64,000 nucleotides of DNA from Pedobacter schmidteae (GCF_900564155.1 NZ_LS999839.1:989097-1053096); one strand, 5' to 3'. Positions 1 to 8,303 are shown, numbered from the stretch's first letter. Translations and numbers: made by a program. The notes: a model not told the origin generated them from the letters alone.

Positions 1-171
1 ACGACTTTGTTCAATTCCCGCTGATATTTGTTGAAGCTTTTGTACCCTTGTTTGAGACCTAAATGTAAGCCAAATTAAAAATCCGGTTACCGCAATCACA
101 ACCACCATCATCCAATCAGAAAATGTGCCCCATACCTCAGCGCTAAATGGCCCGAAATTATTTAAATCCAT
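1..171 (-). CDS. Membrane protein, N-terminal part only (cut by window edge)
   Basis: Reading leftwards from an ATG at 171, the frame stays open for 57 codons to the window edge. The peptide has a short polar head, then a single hydrophobic segment at about residues 20-37 (MMVVVIAVTGFLIWLTF), then a basic, glutamine-rich stretch that looks like the start of a coiled coil (TRVQKLQQISAGIEQ). This is the layout of a small single-pass anchor protein facing the cytoplasm. The rest lies outside the window, so no family can be named. It diverges from the next gene. Confidence 0.55.
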   Translation of the reverse strand, partial: MDLNNFGPFSAEVWGTFSDWMMVVVIAVTGFLIWLTFRSQTRVQKLQQISAGIEQSR

Positions 172-357
172 GAGTGCTAATTTTTAAATTACACCAATTA
201 TAAGCAAAATGACCCAAAACAAAAAAGGAGCTGTCTCTCGACAGGCCCTGACTAAATCATAAAGTAACAAAGGAAAATCAGACACTGATATTCCTAAAGA
301 CATGTCATTATTGGAATAATGTGTAATTTTATTTCAAATCCATTAATAGATTATATA

Positions 358-1371
358 ATGACAGAAAAAGTAATTGTAAGATCATCAACGATCGATAGGC
401 ACGGGGATCAAACACCTTTAGAACTCATGGAGAAGTATGTCGAATCGGTTAACGGTGTTTTGAAAATGAGATACCTTGCAAACCATAGAAGAGACATTCC
501 CCCTATAGGTTATTTTGATAATGGAGAGATCATAAAAAAAGAAGATATATATCATGCAGTGGTAGAACCAATTTCTTTTACCAATCGAAAACCAGTAGAC
601 TGGGATGCCAATTTCATTATAGAAGATTGCAATAGCTCCGTATCGTTTATCAAAAGAACCGAGGACAATGTTCAAGAAACTCGAATTTCTTTAGATAAAA
701 ATAACTTCAATTCATTCGATTCATTTAATGAAACAGGATTGAACCTTCACAATTTATACCGTGGCTCAGTTATATTGGAGGCGAATACCCGTAAAGCATT
801 CCTACCAGACCCTCAAGTAGTCATTACTTTAGCAAAGTACTATTTTATATTTTACCCTTTGCTCAAGCCTATTTTGAAAAGGATAGGAGAAAAAATGGCA
901 GATGAAATCTCAGATTATATTTATGATAATAGCAAAGAAGTAGCTAAAAAGTTAATAAACAATCTTGTTGATACAGTAAAGCTGATTAGAAAAGATACTA
1001 TCCCTAAAAACAAAACTCTCCTGACAATTTTTGAGATCCCAGGAGATCCATATATAGAGTTGCATATCAAATCTGATGACTCAAGCAAAATTGTCAAGGC
1101 TCTGACTTCTAATAAACTTTCCAAAGTTCACACCCAAATTAGAGATCTTCAGGAAAACATCGATATCTCTGAAATTTATTTTGTCCTCAATGAAAAAAAC
1201 AAGTGGCAATTCTCCTATCTAATTAGTAAAACAGGTCAAATCTTGGGCACAAAAAGTGCATTTGAAAAGCGAGATAAACTTGTTAATAGAATTAACCTTA
1301 GCCCTACCAAAGCCTTTAGTGTCGGTGCCGAAGGTGTTAAATACGAAAAACATAAGAGAGAAGAAACTTAG
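358..1371 (+). CDS. Hypothetical protein with prohead-protease-like N-terminal region
   Basis: Residues about 8-85 read like the fold around the catalytic histidine of HK97-type prohead proteases: a strand ending in SSTIDRHGDQ, then LANHRRDIPPIGYF, then NGEI and a VVEPISF strand. Family knowledge: those proteases use a His-Ser-His/Asp arrangement and process phage capsid proteins. No capsid, portal or terminase gene is nearby, so here it would be a repurposed orphan. The C-terminal 180 residues are charged and helical and I do not recognise them. I chose the ATG at 358; an in-frame ATG at 319 would add 13 AT-rich residues. The similarity is by eye and weak, so the function is open. Confidence 0.6.
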   Translation: MTEKVIVRSSTIDRHGDQTPLELMEKYVESVNGVLKMRYLANHRRDIPPIGYFDNGEIIKKEDIYHAVVEPISFTNRKPVDWDANFIIEDCNSSVSFIKRTEDNVQETRISLDKNNFNSFDSFNETGLNLHNLYRGSVILEANTRKAFLPDPQVVITLAKYYFIFYPLLKPILKRIGEKMADEISDYIYDNSKEVAKKLINNLVDTVKLIRKDTIPKNKTLLTIFEIPGDPYIELHIKSDDSSKIVKALTSNKLSKVHTQIRDLQENIDISEIYFVLNEKNKWQFSYLISKTGQILGTKSAFEKRDKLVNRINLSPTKAFSVGAEGVKYEKHKREET

Positions 1372-1726
1372 TTACTTAAAGAGTTTTTTCCTCATGCTCA
1401 ATCTTTATCCTAAAAATCGAATGAGTTAGCGTTGTTAAAATACTGATATTAATCATTTCAAATCAAATTAACTCGCCCCTTTTCTAGCCCAATGGCAAAA
1501 AAAGCCAGCAGTTATGTATAACTACTGGCAAAAGTCGTGGGCGACACAAGGGAAAACTTGAACCGCTTTATAGATGATTTACAGCTTTTGATTAATTTGA
1601 GAAGAAATCAAAGCGAGGATACGGGGTAAAATTTGAACCATTTTCTGGAATGCCAAAACTAGGTTCTGGATATTCCGATTAAAAAAACTGAAACCAGCAG
1701 TTTCCGCCAATCAATACTTGCAGCGA
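1372..1726. other. Non-coding gap with one near-perfect palindrome
   Basis: No convincing reading frame. A hairpin at 1504-1529 pairs GCCAGCAGTTAT with ATAACTACTGGC (11 of 12 pairs, 2-base loop). It has no T-run on either side, so it is not an obvious terminator and could be a protein-binding site or RNA structure. The rest is A-rich and carries the presumed promoter of the following three-gene operon. Confidence 0.5.
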
Positions 1727-3031
1727 ATGTCTGCTTACAACCGATCCCAGCCTGGCCTCTCTGATTACCACATATGTGAACCGAACCCAAATTGCGCACT
1801 TACTCAGATGCTACGAGAGGAAGCTATAGTATTTTTGGATGTTGTCAATTCACCATCCGTAGCACTTTACTCCCCCCGACTTCTAGAATTACTACGTTCA
1901 CAATTTGTATTATCCGGAAATTCTTTACTAATTTTAGATATGCTTTCAAATCTTTTATATGGAAATGGCCCTAACAAAAAAAGTCTGAAGGATTTTATAG
2001 ATAGGCTGGAAAAGGATTCCCGCAACTATAAAGCCGCATTGGCACTAAAGCCTTCGGATATCCAACAGGCCAGCATGGAGGAGATGCTGGAAAATGCTGA
2101 TGACCTCTCTGACGGCGTGGTCAGGGTCGAAAAAATATTTGGCAAGCATTTCTTCGGACTCTTCAGCTCACTATTGGTCAAACACCGGGACAGAGGCGAC
2201 ATTACCCTGATGTTCTATGAGAAGTTACACAATCCTAGCAAGATCCTGTTGTTCTTTTCGCAGCTAGAAGAAATTTTAGGCCAAGGATTGATAGAGGGAG
2301 AGCATTTTTCCTCTTTTCGTGAACGCCAGAAGGTAATCGACCTAGCTAGAGGGATCTATGCTAACGACACCGACGAACTCATCCATCTCTGGAACGTCTC
2401 CGGATTTACCAGCTTGCTCAACTATAGAATCCAGCCATTGGGACAGCTATTGTTTTCAGTTACCCTTAAGGCAGAACAGCACGAAGACTTAGAGAAAAGG
2501 AGCAACGGAACCCTGATCGACCATCTCAGAAACCCCCTCTACCATTACGATTTCCAACAGGTCCTAAAAAGACTGCCATTTGAGGAGAACGGCAAAATCA
2601 AGTTCATTGATTATGACTTCTTTTTGGAGGATCCGGAATTCGGACTGTTCGATCGTGCCAAAGTTCGGCTATTCTCGACCGATGCGGAGTATAGTATGGA
2701 AATACAGACCCATGTGACCTATCATACCAGTACTGAAGTATCCATCCCTTTGGTCTTGGATTTGGTCGACTTGCTCACGGCCATCTATGGAACGGACTCC
2801 CTTGGTCATACTAAACTTTCTCCCGATGACATCGATAGCATTCGCAGGGGCAAATACTGGTCGGGCAAGAGCTGGTATCTCGATACCGAACATATGCCCT
2901 GGGTCTATGTCGAAAATGGAAAGTCTTCTCTTTATCATATTGGGCTTCGGCAACATCCGCAAGAACAGGGTTTCGAACTGGACATAATTGCCTACAACCA
3001 AATGGAAAAATACGATCTAGGGTTGATGTAG
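1727..3031 (+). CDS. Hypothetical protein, first gene of the Clp-N operon
   Basis: About 434 residues, soluble, with no signal peptide or membrane segment. The N-terminal half is helical (for example LLELLRSQFVLSGNSLLIL); the C-terminal third is richer in strands and ends in an aromatic segment (YWSGKSWYLDTEHMPWVY). I do not recognise the family and see no catalytic motif. An ATG at 1727 is preferred over the in-frame TTG at 1718. It is followed 36 bases later by a Clp-N-domain gene on the same strand, and that gene overlaps a third by one base, so the three are probably co-transcribed. Local GC content is higher than in the flanking AT-rich DNA, consistent with recent transfer. Confidence 0.75.
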   Translation: MSAYNRSQPGLSDYHICEPNPNCALTQMLREEAIVFLDVVNSPSVALYSPRLLELLRSQFVLSGNSLLILDMLSNLLYGNGPNKKSLKDFIDRLEKDSRNYKAALALKPSDIQQASMEEMLENADDLSDGVVRVEKIFGKHFFGLFSSLLVKHRDRGDITLMFYEKLHNPSKILLFFSQLEEILGQGLIEGEHFSSFRERQKVIDLARGIYANDTDELIHLWNVSGFTSLLNYRIQPLGQLLFSVTLKAEQHEDLEKRSNGTLIDHLRNPLYHYDFQQVLKRLPFEENGKIKFIDYDFFLEDPEFGLFDRAKVRLFSTDAEYSMEIQTHVTYHTSTEVSIPLVLDLVDLLTAIYGTDSLGHTKLSPDDIDSIRRGKYWSGKSWYLDTEHMPWVYVENGKSSLYHIGLRQHPQEQGFELDIIAYNQMEKYDLGLM

Positions 3032-3067
3032 ACAGTTGGCAATTATTGGAAATTATTATATTTGATT

Positions 3068-3823
3068 ATGGAATCTAAATTCAGCGAAGAAGTCAAAATT
3101 GCGATTGCACGTTCAAGAACCGAATGTCTCAACCTTGGTTATGATGCAATATCCACAGAAATGTTGATATTAGGCATGCTGAGGACCGAGAGTACCAATC
3201 GTTTCCAGAACAATGGGGCCGTGAAAAGCCTTCAGTCAATTGGCGTGAAAATTGATTACCTATGTAGGGCACTGGAAGCTATTATCGCATCTTCGATGCG
3301 AAAAGCAAAATCGCTTCCCACTGGCAACGTACCATTGACGAGGAGTGCGGAAAAAGCGCTAAAACTTAGTTACCAAACAGCCTTAAGATATGGCGATTTG
3401 GGACAGATAGATACCATACACTTTTTGATTTCCACTCTCGAAGAGATCAACCTAGAAGAACTAACATACCTTCAGGAAAAGCTAGGGTTTTCCTTCGAAG
3501 ACCTCAAGGCAAACATTTATCTAGACGGTGCGGCCGAAAAAAAAACCACTACGGAAACACAAACTGAGCAAAATATAGAAGAACAACTTAAAGCATCAAA
3601 AGAAAAAATACTTCGCTTAAAGGATGTGAGCATGAAATTACGTTCTTCACAGCAGGCTACAAGCCCACTTTCCCTTTATTTCAATACAGAAGAATATTCG
3701 AATGAAGAGATCAAAGAAATCATCTCGCTGCTTTCCGAGCTCTACCACAACCATTCCGGCGACGACCTAGTTATCCGGGGCATGAGCCAGTTCGATATTG
3801 TAAATCATCTAGCCTGTGTATAA
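3068..3823 (+). CDS. Clp N-domain protein without AAA+ module
   Basis: Residues about 2-150 carry the double Clp repeat seen at the N-terminus of ClpA/ClpC/ClpB: first repeat FSEEVKIAIARSRTECLNLG with AISTEMLILGMLR, second repeat LTRSAEKALKLSYQTALRYG with IDTIHFLISTLEE. In that family the N-domain binds substrates or adaptors. Here no Walker A or other AAA+ sequence follows; instead there is a charged linker (about 160-200) and a short helical tail. It therefore looks like an adaptor or sensor rather than an unfoldase. The ATG at 3068 is used; a TTG six bases upstream is also in frame. It sits between two unrecognised genes and overlaps the downstream gene at TAATG, which implies translational coupling. 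Confidence 0.75.
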   Translation: MESKFSEEVKIAIARSRTECLNLGYDAISTEMLILGMLRTESTNRFQNNGAVKSLQSIGVKIDYLCRALEAIIASSMRKAKSLPTGNVPLTRSAEKALKLSYQTALRYGDLGQIDTIHFLISTLEEINLEELTYLQEKLGFSFEDLKANIYLDGAAEKKTTTETQTEQNIEEQLKASKEKILRLKDVSMKLRSSQQATSPLSLYFNTEEYSNEEIKEIISLLSELYHNHSGDDLVIRGMSQFDIVNHLACV

Positions 3824-4314
3824 TGAGGTTTGAGGAAGAAGAAGTAGAACGCAGCACGATATTAAAAGTAGATGTCGAGGGCAATGATTCAGCTATTTGG
3901 GAAAAATGCAAGGCCAGTCTCATGGAGATAGTGACCAAGATACTCGAAGCCCAAATCCATAAAGACGGTAAAACGACAGCTGATGAAATAAAGCGAGCCA
4001 GCAGCAACCTATTGGATTTTGCCAACGCCAAACTAGAGCGTCCAACCATAGAAAACCAAAAACTGTTGACCGAGATCGACCTGATGTTGGCCAATGAATC
4101 CAAGACCAGGGCCGAGACCAGAAAGATTGACGCAGAGGCCGAAGCGATAGAACTCGGCAACTTGGAAAAAAGGTTCAGGATCGCCATTGGTGCAGCCACC
4201 GTATTGGCAGGCCTAGAAAAGAACCAAGAGGGACTATTGTTCTGTAAGGATTTAGAAAGCCTGATCGCTGGATTTAGCTCCAAACAACTTTTTGATAATA
4301 AGGAAATCCAATAA
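3823..4314 (+). CDS. Hypothetical helical protein, third gene of the Clp-N operon
   Basis: 163 residues, almost entirely helical and strongly charged, with a likely coiled coil across residues 45-125 (NLLDFANAKLERPTIENQKL and following). No signal peptide, membrane segment or enzyme motif. Its ATG overlaps the stop codon of the Clp-N gene by one base (TAATG), so the two proteins are probably made in a fixed ratio and may form a complex. Family unknown. A stretch near the C-terminus (IAIGAATVLAGLEK) is mildly hydrophobic but too weak to call a membrane anchor. Confidence 0.7.
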   Translation: MRFEEEEVERSTILKVDVEGNDSAIWEKCKASLMEIVTKILEAQIHKDGKTTADEIKRASSNLLDFANAKLERPTIENQKLLTEIDLMLANESKTRAETRKIDAEAEAIELGNLEKRFRIAIGAATVLAGLEKNQEGLLFCKDLESLIAGFSSKQLFDNKEIQ

Positions 4315-4594
4315 ATATTTATCTTGAGTTGTCAAATGGTGGGCTGCTAAAAGTGGTTCTTCCCCAGCTACTTTAATAATTTAAATTCTAGGCTTATCTT
4401 TTTAAGTTCCTAATGCTGAACAATTTGTTCTTCGTTCATAACTGGGCCGAACTACGAGATATCACAATTCAATTATTTTTATACTCTAAAAGTCTATTGC
4501 CAAAGACTACCTCGAGTCCATCAACCGTGTCTTTTCCGCAACTATTTTTGCCAAACGACGTTCGCTTTAAATTAACAAATTAAATCAAAAAGAT

Positions 4595-5986
4595 ATGAAT
4601 GTTGTAGGTTATTTAAGACTGAGCACAAGGGACCAGTCTAAATCTTTAGAGTACCAAGAAAATATCATAAGAAACTACTGTGAAAACAATGGTCTTAATA
4701 TTTTAGAAATTTTTAGCGATAATGGACAAGATAGTTACACTTTCGATAGACCAGATTATCTCGCCCTTGAAGAATTCATCAGGACGCACAAGGGAGAATG
4801 CCAGTACCTGGTTGTACTTGACCACGACAGATTCAGTAGGAACCTCCCCAAAGCATTACTCAAGATTGCCGAACTCGAGAAAAAATATGGTGTAGTTGTT
4901 ATTTCAACTAACGAAAGAATTGGCATGAACACCGCCGATCCCGACGTTTTCATGAAAAGGGCTTTTGATTACCTCATGGCAAACCATGAACTTCTTAACA
5001 TCAGAACAAGGGTTCGCCAAGGAATCCTCAATGCCAAGGAACATGGGAGATATCTGGGGAAGGCCCCTTATGGTTATCGCAACGTAAAATCCGATAGGGA
5101 AAGTTATATCAAAATAGACCACTTCCAGGCTAAAGTGGTACGAAAGATATTCAGGGATTATCTTCTTAACATTCCCTTACCTGTCATACATACAAATGCA
5201 AGGGATATCGGATTCCATAACCACGGAAAAAATGCATTATATAATGTACTAAAAAACTGTACGTATGCAGGCTTGGTCAAAATTCCCTTACAAAGAGATA
5301 TACCAGAAAGGTATGTAAAAGCTATTCATGCCCAGATAATATCTGAAGAGGATTTTTGGAACGTACAACAGAAGCTTTCAAAAAAGCAGCCAAGAAAAAG
5401 TAGGTTAGCGGCAGATTTTCCTTTACGTGGTGTGCTCAGTTGTCATTGTGGAAGGTACCTAACGGTCGCGTGGTCAAAAGGTAGGTCCAAATATTACCTG
5501 TATTATAAATGCACAGGGCATCATAATCTAAATATTTCGGGCGATATCATACATCGAAAGTTCGAAGCGATACTCAAAAACATACACTTCCTGCCCCATC
5601 AGGCCCATCTGATCAACCAACTTGCTAAACCTCTATTGAAAGCTTCAAGGATTGCAGAACAGAGAATCGATATGGAGAGGAGCAGAAAAAGAAGATTGAT
5701 CGAGAGAAAGATTTTACAGCTTGAAGAGAAATTTATAAATAATCTCATAGAAAAACCTGTTTATGACAGATGGAATGTAAAATTGAGATCAGAATTATCA
5801 GAACTTGAGGAGAAACTATGGGAAAGCAAGCGCAGAAAAAATTCGCTACAATTGGAAATCAACAGTCTTCTTTCGGACAAGTCTAGCCTCTACCGAATAT
5901 ATTCCAGTTGCAATACCGAACAGAAGCAGGAATTGGTATCTAATCTTTGTTATCGGAACGTAATCAGACTTAAAGTAGTCTTTTAA
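4595..5986 (+). CDS. Large serine recombinase (element integrase)
   Basis: Catalyses site-specific integration and excision through a covalent phosphoserine intermediate. Residues 1-150 are the resolvase catalytic domain with the nucleophile Ser10 in YLRLST and the active-site stretch DHDRFSRN (about 76-83). A Recombinase domain follows, starting near GKAPYGYR (155-162). The zinc ribbon is at about 283-306 (CHC and YYKC). A coiled-coil segment spans about 345-430. At 463 residues it is a normal length for this class. It lies at the right edge of the element carrying the Clp-N operon. Its last 14 or so codons (about 5945-5986) are read from antisense DNA of the interrupted integrase gene, so the reading frame crosses the element junction and the C-terminus would differ in the excised circle. 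Confidence 0.9.
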   Translation: MNVVGYLRLSTRDQSKSLEYQENIIRNYCENNGLNILEIFSDNGQDSYTFDRPDYLALEEFIRTHKGECQYLVVLDHDRFSRNLPKALLKIAELEKKYGVVVISTNERIGMNTADPDVFMKRAFDYLMANHELLNIRTRVRQGILNAKEHGRYLGKAPYGYRNVKSDRESYIKIDHFQAKVVRKIFRDYLLNIPLPVIHTNARDIGFHNHGKNALYNVLKNCTYAGLVKIPLQRDIPERYVKAIHAQIISEEDFWNVQQKLSKKQPRKSRLAADFPLRGVLSCHCGRYLTVAWSKGRSKYYLYYKCTGHHNLNISGDIIHRKFEAILKNIHFLPHQAHLINQLAKPLLKASRIAEQRIDMERSRKRRLIERKILQLEEKFINNLIEKPVYDRWNVKLRSELSELEEKLWESKRRKNSLQLEINSLLSDKSSLYRIYSSCNTEQKQELVSNLCYRNVIRLKVVF

Positions 5987-6430
5987 ACTATTGTACACGG
6001 TACGAAGCGGCCGGGCATTCCTTCTCAATTCCGTATTCTCCATCTTGGTTAGATAGTCATCACAGAAACTTAAAAAGTTTATCTCGTCTGGTTTCGCTAC
6101 CGGCAACCTACGGCGCTTTTCTTCAGCTTCAATATCCAACAATCGAGCTTTGACTTCTTGCGCTGTTAGGTCTACAACCCTATCAGCATTGTCTGTTATC
6201 CAATCCCGGTACTTTTTCAAATCAGGGGCAATACGATCCAGTACAAAGGTGTCTTTAAGCACAAGCGTTTTACTTCCTTTACTTTTTGGTTTAAGCTGAT
6301 TTTTGTCTACGTAATGCACAGTTGGGATAAAAGCTGGCTTCCCATTATGCCAAATCCGAATGTTAACGTTCCAAGTATCGTCTGATTTTCTATTTCCTTG
6401 TTGTATTACTACTGAGACTGATGCCGTGAT
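5945..6430 (-). pseudogene. Tyrosine integrase, N-terminal fragment, truncated by element insertion
   Basis: Reading leftwards from 6430, the frame gives a Bacteroidetes phage-integrase N-terminus: an arm-binding region (SVVIQQGNRKSDDTWNVNIR), IWHNGKPAFIPT, and the SAM-like core-binding region (FLSFCDDYLTKMEN, then LKDYFKSDYVPITKI). After ITKI the sequence stops resembling an integrase and becomes the antisense of the serine-recombinase 3' end. The catalytic domain with the R-H-R-Y residues is absent. No ATG opens the frame after the in-frame stop just upstream of 6430; ATC occupies the place where an ATG might be expected. Both ends are therefore defective. It was probably the integrase of the ICE or of a neighbouring element. 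Confidence 0.85.
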
Positions 6431-6549
6431 TTACTGAGTTTTCACTGCGTTTTTTATGATAAGTTGAACAAATACCATTGAAGAATCTAACGACAATATT
6501 AAGATTACTCAGCGACAATACCAACAAAAACATATTTGAAGGCATAAAA

Positions 6550-6577
6550 AAGCCCCTTAAGACATCTTAAGGGGCTT
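6550..6577 (-). terminator. Rho-independent terminator, minus strand
   Basis: A perfect 12-bp stem (AAGCCCCTTAAG with CTTAAGGGGCTT) and 4-base loop. On the minus strand it is followed by a run of six T. No protein gene on the minus strand lies directly upstream of it, which fits a terminator that once followed a tRNA gene. Confidence 0.75.
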
Positions 6578-6600
6578 GTGGTCTCGACGGGAGACCAACA
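6578..6600 (-). other. Possible tRNA 3'-end remnant / attachment site
   Basis: On the minus strand, TCCCGTCGAGACCA stands directly before the terminator. This looks like the end of a tRNA (end of the T-arm, acceptor strand, CCA). The rest of a tRNA is not present upstream, where the sequence becomes an inverted repeat (TGGTCTC/GAGACCA). Integrases of this family often insert at tRNA 3' ends and leave such a duplicate. I see no matching copy elsewhere in the window, so this is an inference. Confidence 0.35.
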
Positions 6601-6903
6601 ATAAGCTATTTTACACTCTATAATAGATATAAATAATAAATATGTGATCTGCACTCACCTAATTACTCACTTCAAAGTTTATTTAAGTTTGTGTACCAGT
6701 TTTTAGAAAGAACGAACACAAATATAATCAAAGATTACAAATATCTTTGATTACTCGTGTAATTGGCCCATTTGAACTGCAAACATCAAAAAGACTGTGT
6801 CTAGTGATCTGGTGGCCTTTTTTATGAAGTTGAATACTAATAATTCATCTTGCCAAACAAAATACTAATTTTTTTAGCATTTTTGCACTAAAGGAATTGA
6901 ATT
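6601..6903. other. AT-rich non-coding DNA with a perfect inverted repeat
   Basis: No coding frame. At 6726-6752 a perfect 10-bp inverted repeat (AATCAAAGAT / ATCTTTGATT, 7-base loop) lies in AT-rich sequence. Together with the tRNA-like fragment and integrase remnant on its left, it could be a recombinase or excisionase binding site at the ICE end. No T-run suggests termination. Confidence 0.4.
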
Positions 6904-7260
6904 ATGAAGGAGTTTGTCAACACAAAAAGTTATCTATGTACCAGTCTTACGTCGATTGCTAGGTATAATCTCAAACTGAATAATAATCTTGATAACGTTA
7001 ACAAACTATTTGAAGTTACCGGGGAGTTTCATACTGTGGTAGACCTAAACATATTTAGGACACCATACCTGGATAAATTTGTACGACCCAATCCTGAAAA
7101 GTTCATCAATGACTTTTTTATGCTATTAAAATATTCCTTATTTCAGATGGTAATTACCTATAAATTGGATGATGGTCAAATTTTTACTTTTGAAGTGAAA
7201 TTGGATGGGCTGACTTACAAAAGAGAATCGCGGTGCTACTATATTTATAAGGTAATATAA
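6904..7260 (+). CDS. Hypothetical protein
   Basis: 118 residues, AT-rich coding sequence, no signal peptide or membrane helix. Alternating hydrophobic residues in the second half (FQMVITYKLDDGQIFTFEVKLDGLTYKRES) suggest a small beta-rich domain. Not recognised. It stands alone at the left end of the ICE and converges with the minus-strand gene at 7409. ATG is the first start after an AT-rich leader. Confidence 0.55.
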   Translation: MKEFVNTKSYLCTSLTSIARYNLKLNNNLDNVNKLFEVTGEFHTVVDLNIFRTPYLDKFVRPNPEKFINDFFMLLKYSLFQMVITYKLDDGQIFTFEVKLDGLTYKRESRCYYIYKVI

Positions 7261-7408
7261 AACAACAATTCTATTAGTTTTTTTTCATCATAGGTGCAAA
7301 AATAAAAAAGGAGAACCGAAGCTCTCCGAATGATCCTTTTACCCAACAAAACGCAGGCTTTTGAATCGTCCTGTAAATTAAAGCAATAAATTGACCCAAC
7401 CCAAAAAA

Positions 7409-7915
7409 CTATTCCTGATATACTTGTTCTATGAACAGCCTTTCTGCGCCACTCCCCCTGCGAAAGATACCTTGCCATTCATATATACCATTTCTTTTTA
7501 GCTCGGGTTGCACCACACCATTTTCAATTATATAATAGTGTATTTTTTTTGATGTGGATTGGCCTATGTTACTAGATGGCTCTTCCACAATAGCATAGAT
7601 CAACAATATCATTTCACCTTCATTATCATCACAGTAACTTAATCTTACCTTTTTATTAAGCAGCTCGTTGGCAGCTTCAATGGTCAAAAGGGGCTTGTTA
7701 ATGCTTACCACTGTAAGATCATTCCAAAGATCAATCACAAGATCCTGGTTTTCTAAATCGCCGAAATATCGCCAGCCGTACATACCTAAATTATCGTTTT
7801 CAGTTGCCTCAAAACCATAACCGCCTAAATCAAGTGTAGGTAAAGGCTTCGAATAGTATTCAGCATTATATTTAGTAGCGAGTTGGAGTACCACACCCTC
7901 GGAAAGAAATTTCAT
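7409..7915 (-). CDS. Hypothetical protein
   Basis: 168 residues, soluble, mixed alpha/beta. The middle has a stretch of alternating hydrophobic residues (DLVIDLWNDLTVVSINKPLL), then VRLSYCDDNEGEMILLIYAI. It ends in a basic-aromatic tail (IYEWQGIFRRGSGAERLF). No catalytic motif seen and the family is not recognised. Expressed leftwards from a clear ATG at 7915. Probably an ICE accessory gene. Confidence 0.55.
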   Translation of the reverse strand: MKFLSEGVVLQLATKYNAEYYSKPLPTLDLGGYGFEATENDNLGMYGWRYFGDLENQDLVIDLWNDLTVVSINKPLLTIEAANELLNKKVRLSYCDDNEGEMILLIYAIVEEPSSNIGQSTSKKIHYYIIENGVVQPELKRNGIYEWQGIFRRGSGAERLFIEQVYQE

Positions 7916-8010
7916 TGTAATGGTATTTTAGAAGTTAGAATAAAATTAAGCTATAAAATAAAATTAGCCAAAATGCTCATGTTTATAATCTAAGTTCTCA
8001 CAATTGATAA

Positions 8011-8214
8011 CAACTAAATGCAGCAGTCGAAAAAGAAAGAACGGTTATCTACTACCTTGATTTAAAAGCACATGAGGAACGAATTGCCCAGAGAAAATTC
8101 AGCGAAGATGAACTTAGCAACCTAGTGCTTGAACAATACAATGATATATTTGAGGATGAAGATGGGTTTGTAAAGAATAATTCCAGCTACTTACTCATTT
8201 CATCCAAATATTAA
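8011..8214 (+). pseudogene. C-terminal fragment of a small gene (no start)
   Basis: The plus frame after an in-frame TAA at 8008-8010 is open for 67 codons and reads like a genuine charged helical protein (VIYYLDLKAHEERIAQRKFS, then EDELSNLVLEQYNDIFEDED). It has no ATG, GTG or TTG start in that frame. A short frame opened by the ATG at 8018 runs for only 15 codons in a different phase before stopping. The simplest reading is a truncated and probably frameshifted relic. Confidence 0.45.
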
Positions 8215-8215
8215 G

Positions 8216-8252
8216 CGGCGCGCGCCGGGCACGAAGTGAACGGCGCGCGCCG
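8216..8252. repeat. Pair of identical GC-only 12-bp palindromes
   Basis: The self-complementary word CGGCGCGCGCCG occurs at 8216-8227 and 8241-8252, separated by 13 bases, in DNA that is otherwise AT-rich. Each copy is a perfect palindrome, and the two can also pair with each other to form a hairpin. There is no T-run, so it is not a normal terminator. Confidence 0.8.
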
Positions 8253-8266
8253 ATCCGGGCGTAAAA

Positions 8267-8293
8267 TTCCAGGGCCAACTGGTAGCCCTGGAA
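8267..8293 (-). terminator. Stem-loop downstream of the 8304-8900 gene
   Basis: Perfect 9-bp stem (TTCCAGGGC / GCCCTGGAA) with a 9-base loop, ten bases past the stop codon of the leftward gene. The following minus-strand sequence contains a short T-rich stretch (TTTTAC). It is probably the terminator or 3'-end-stabilising hairpin of that gene. Confidence 0.55.
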
Positions 8294-8303
8294 ACATAAA
8301 ACG

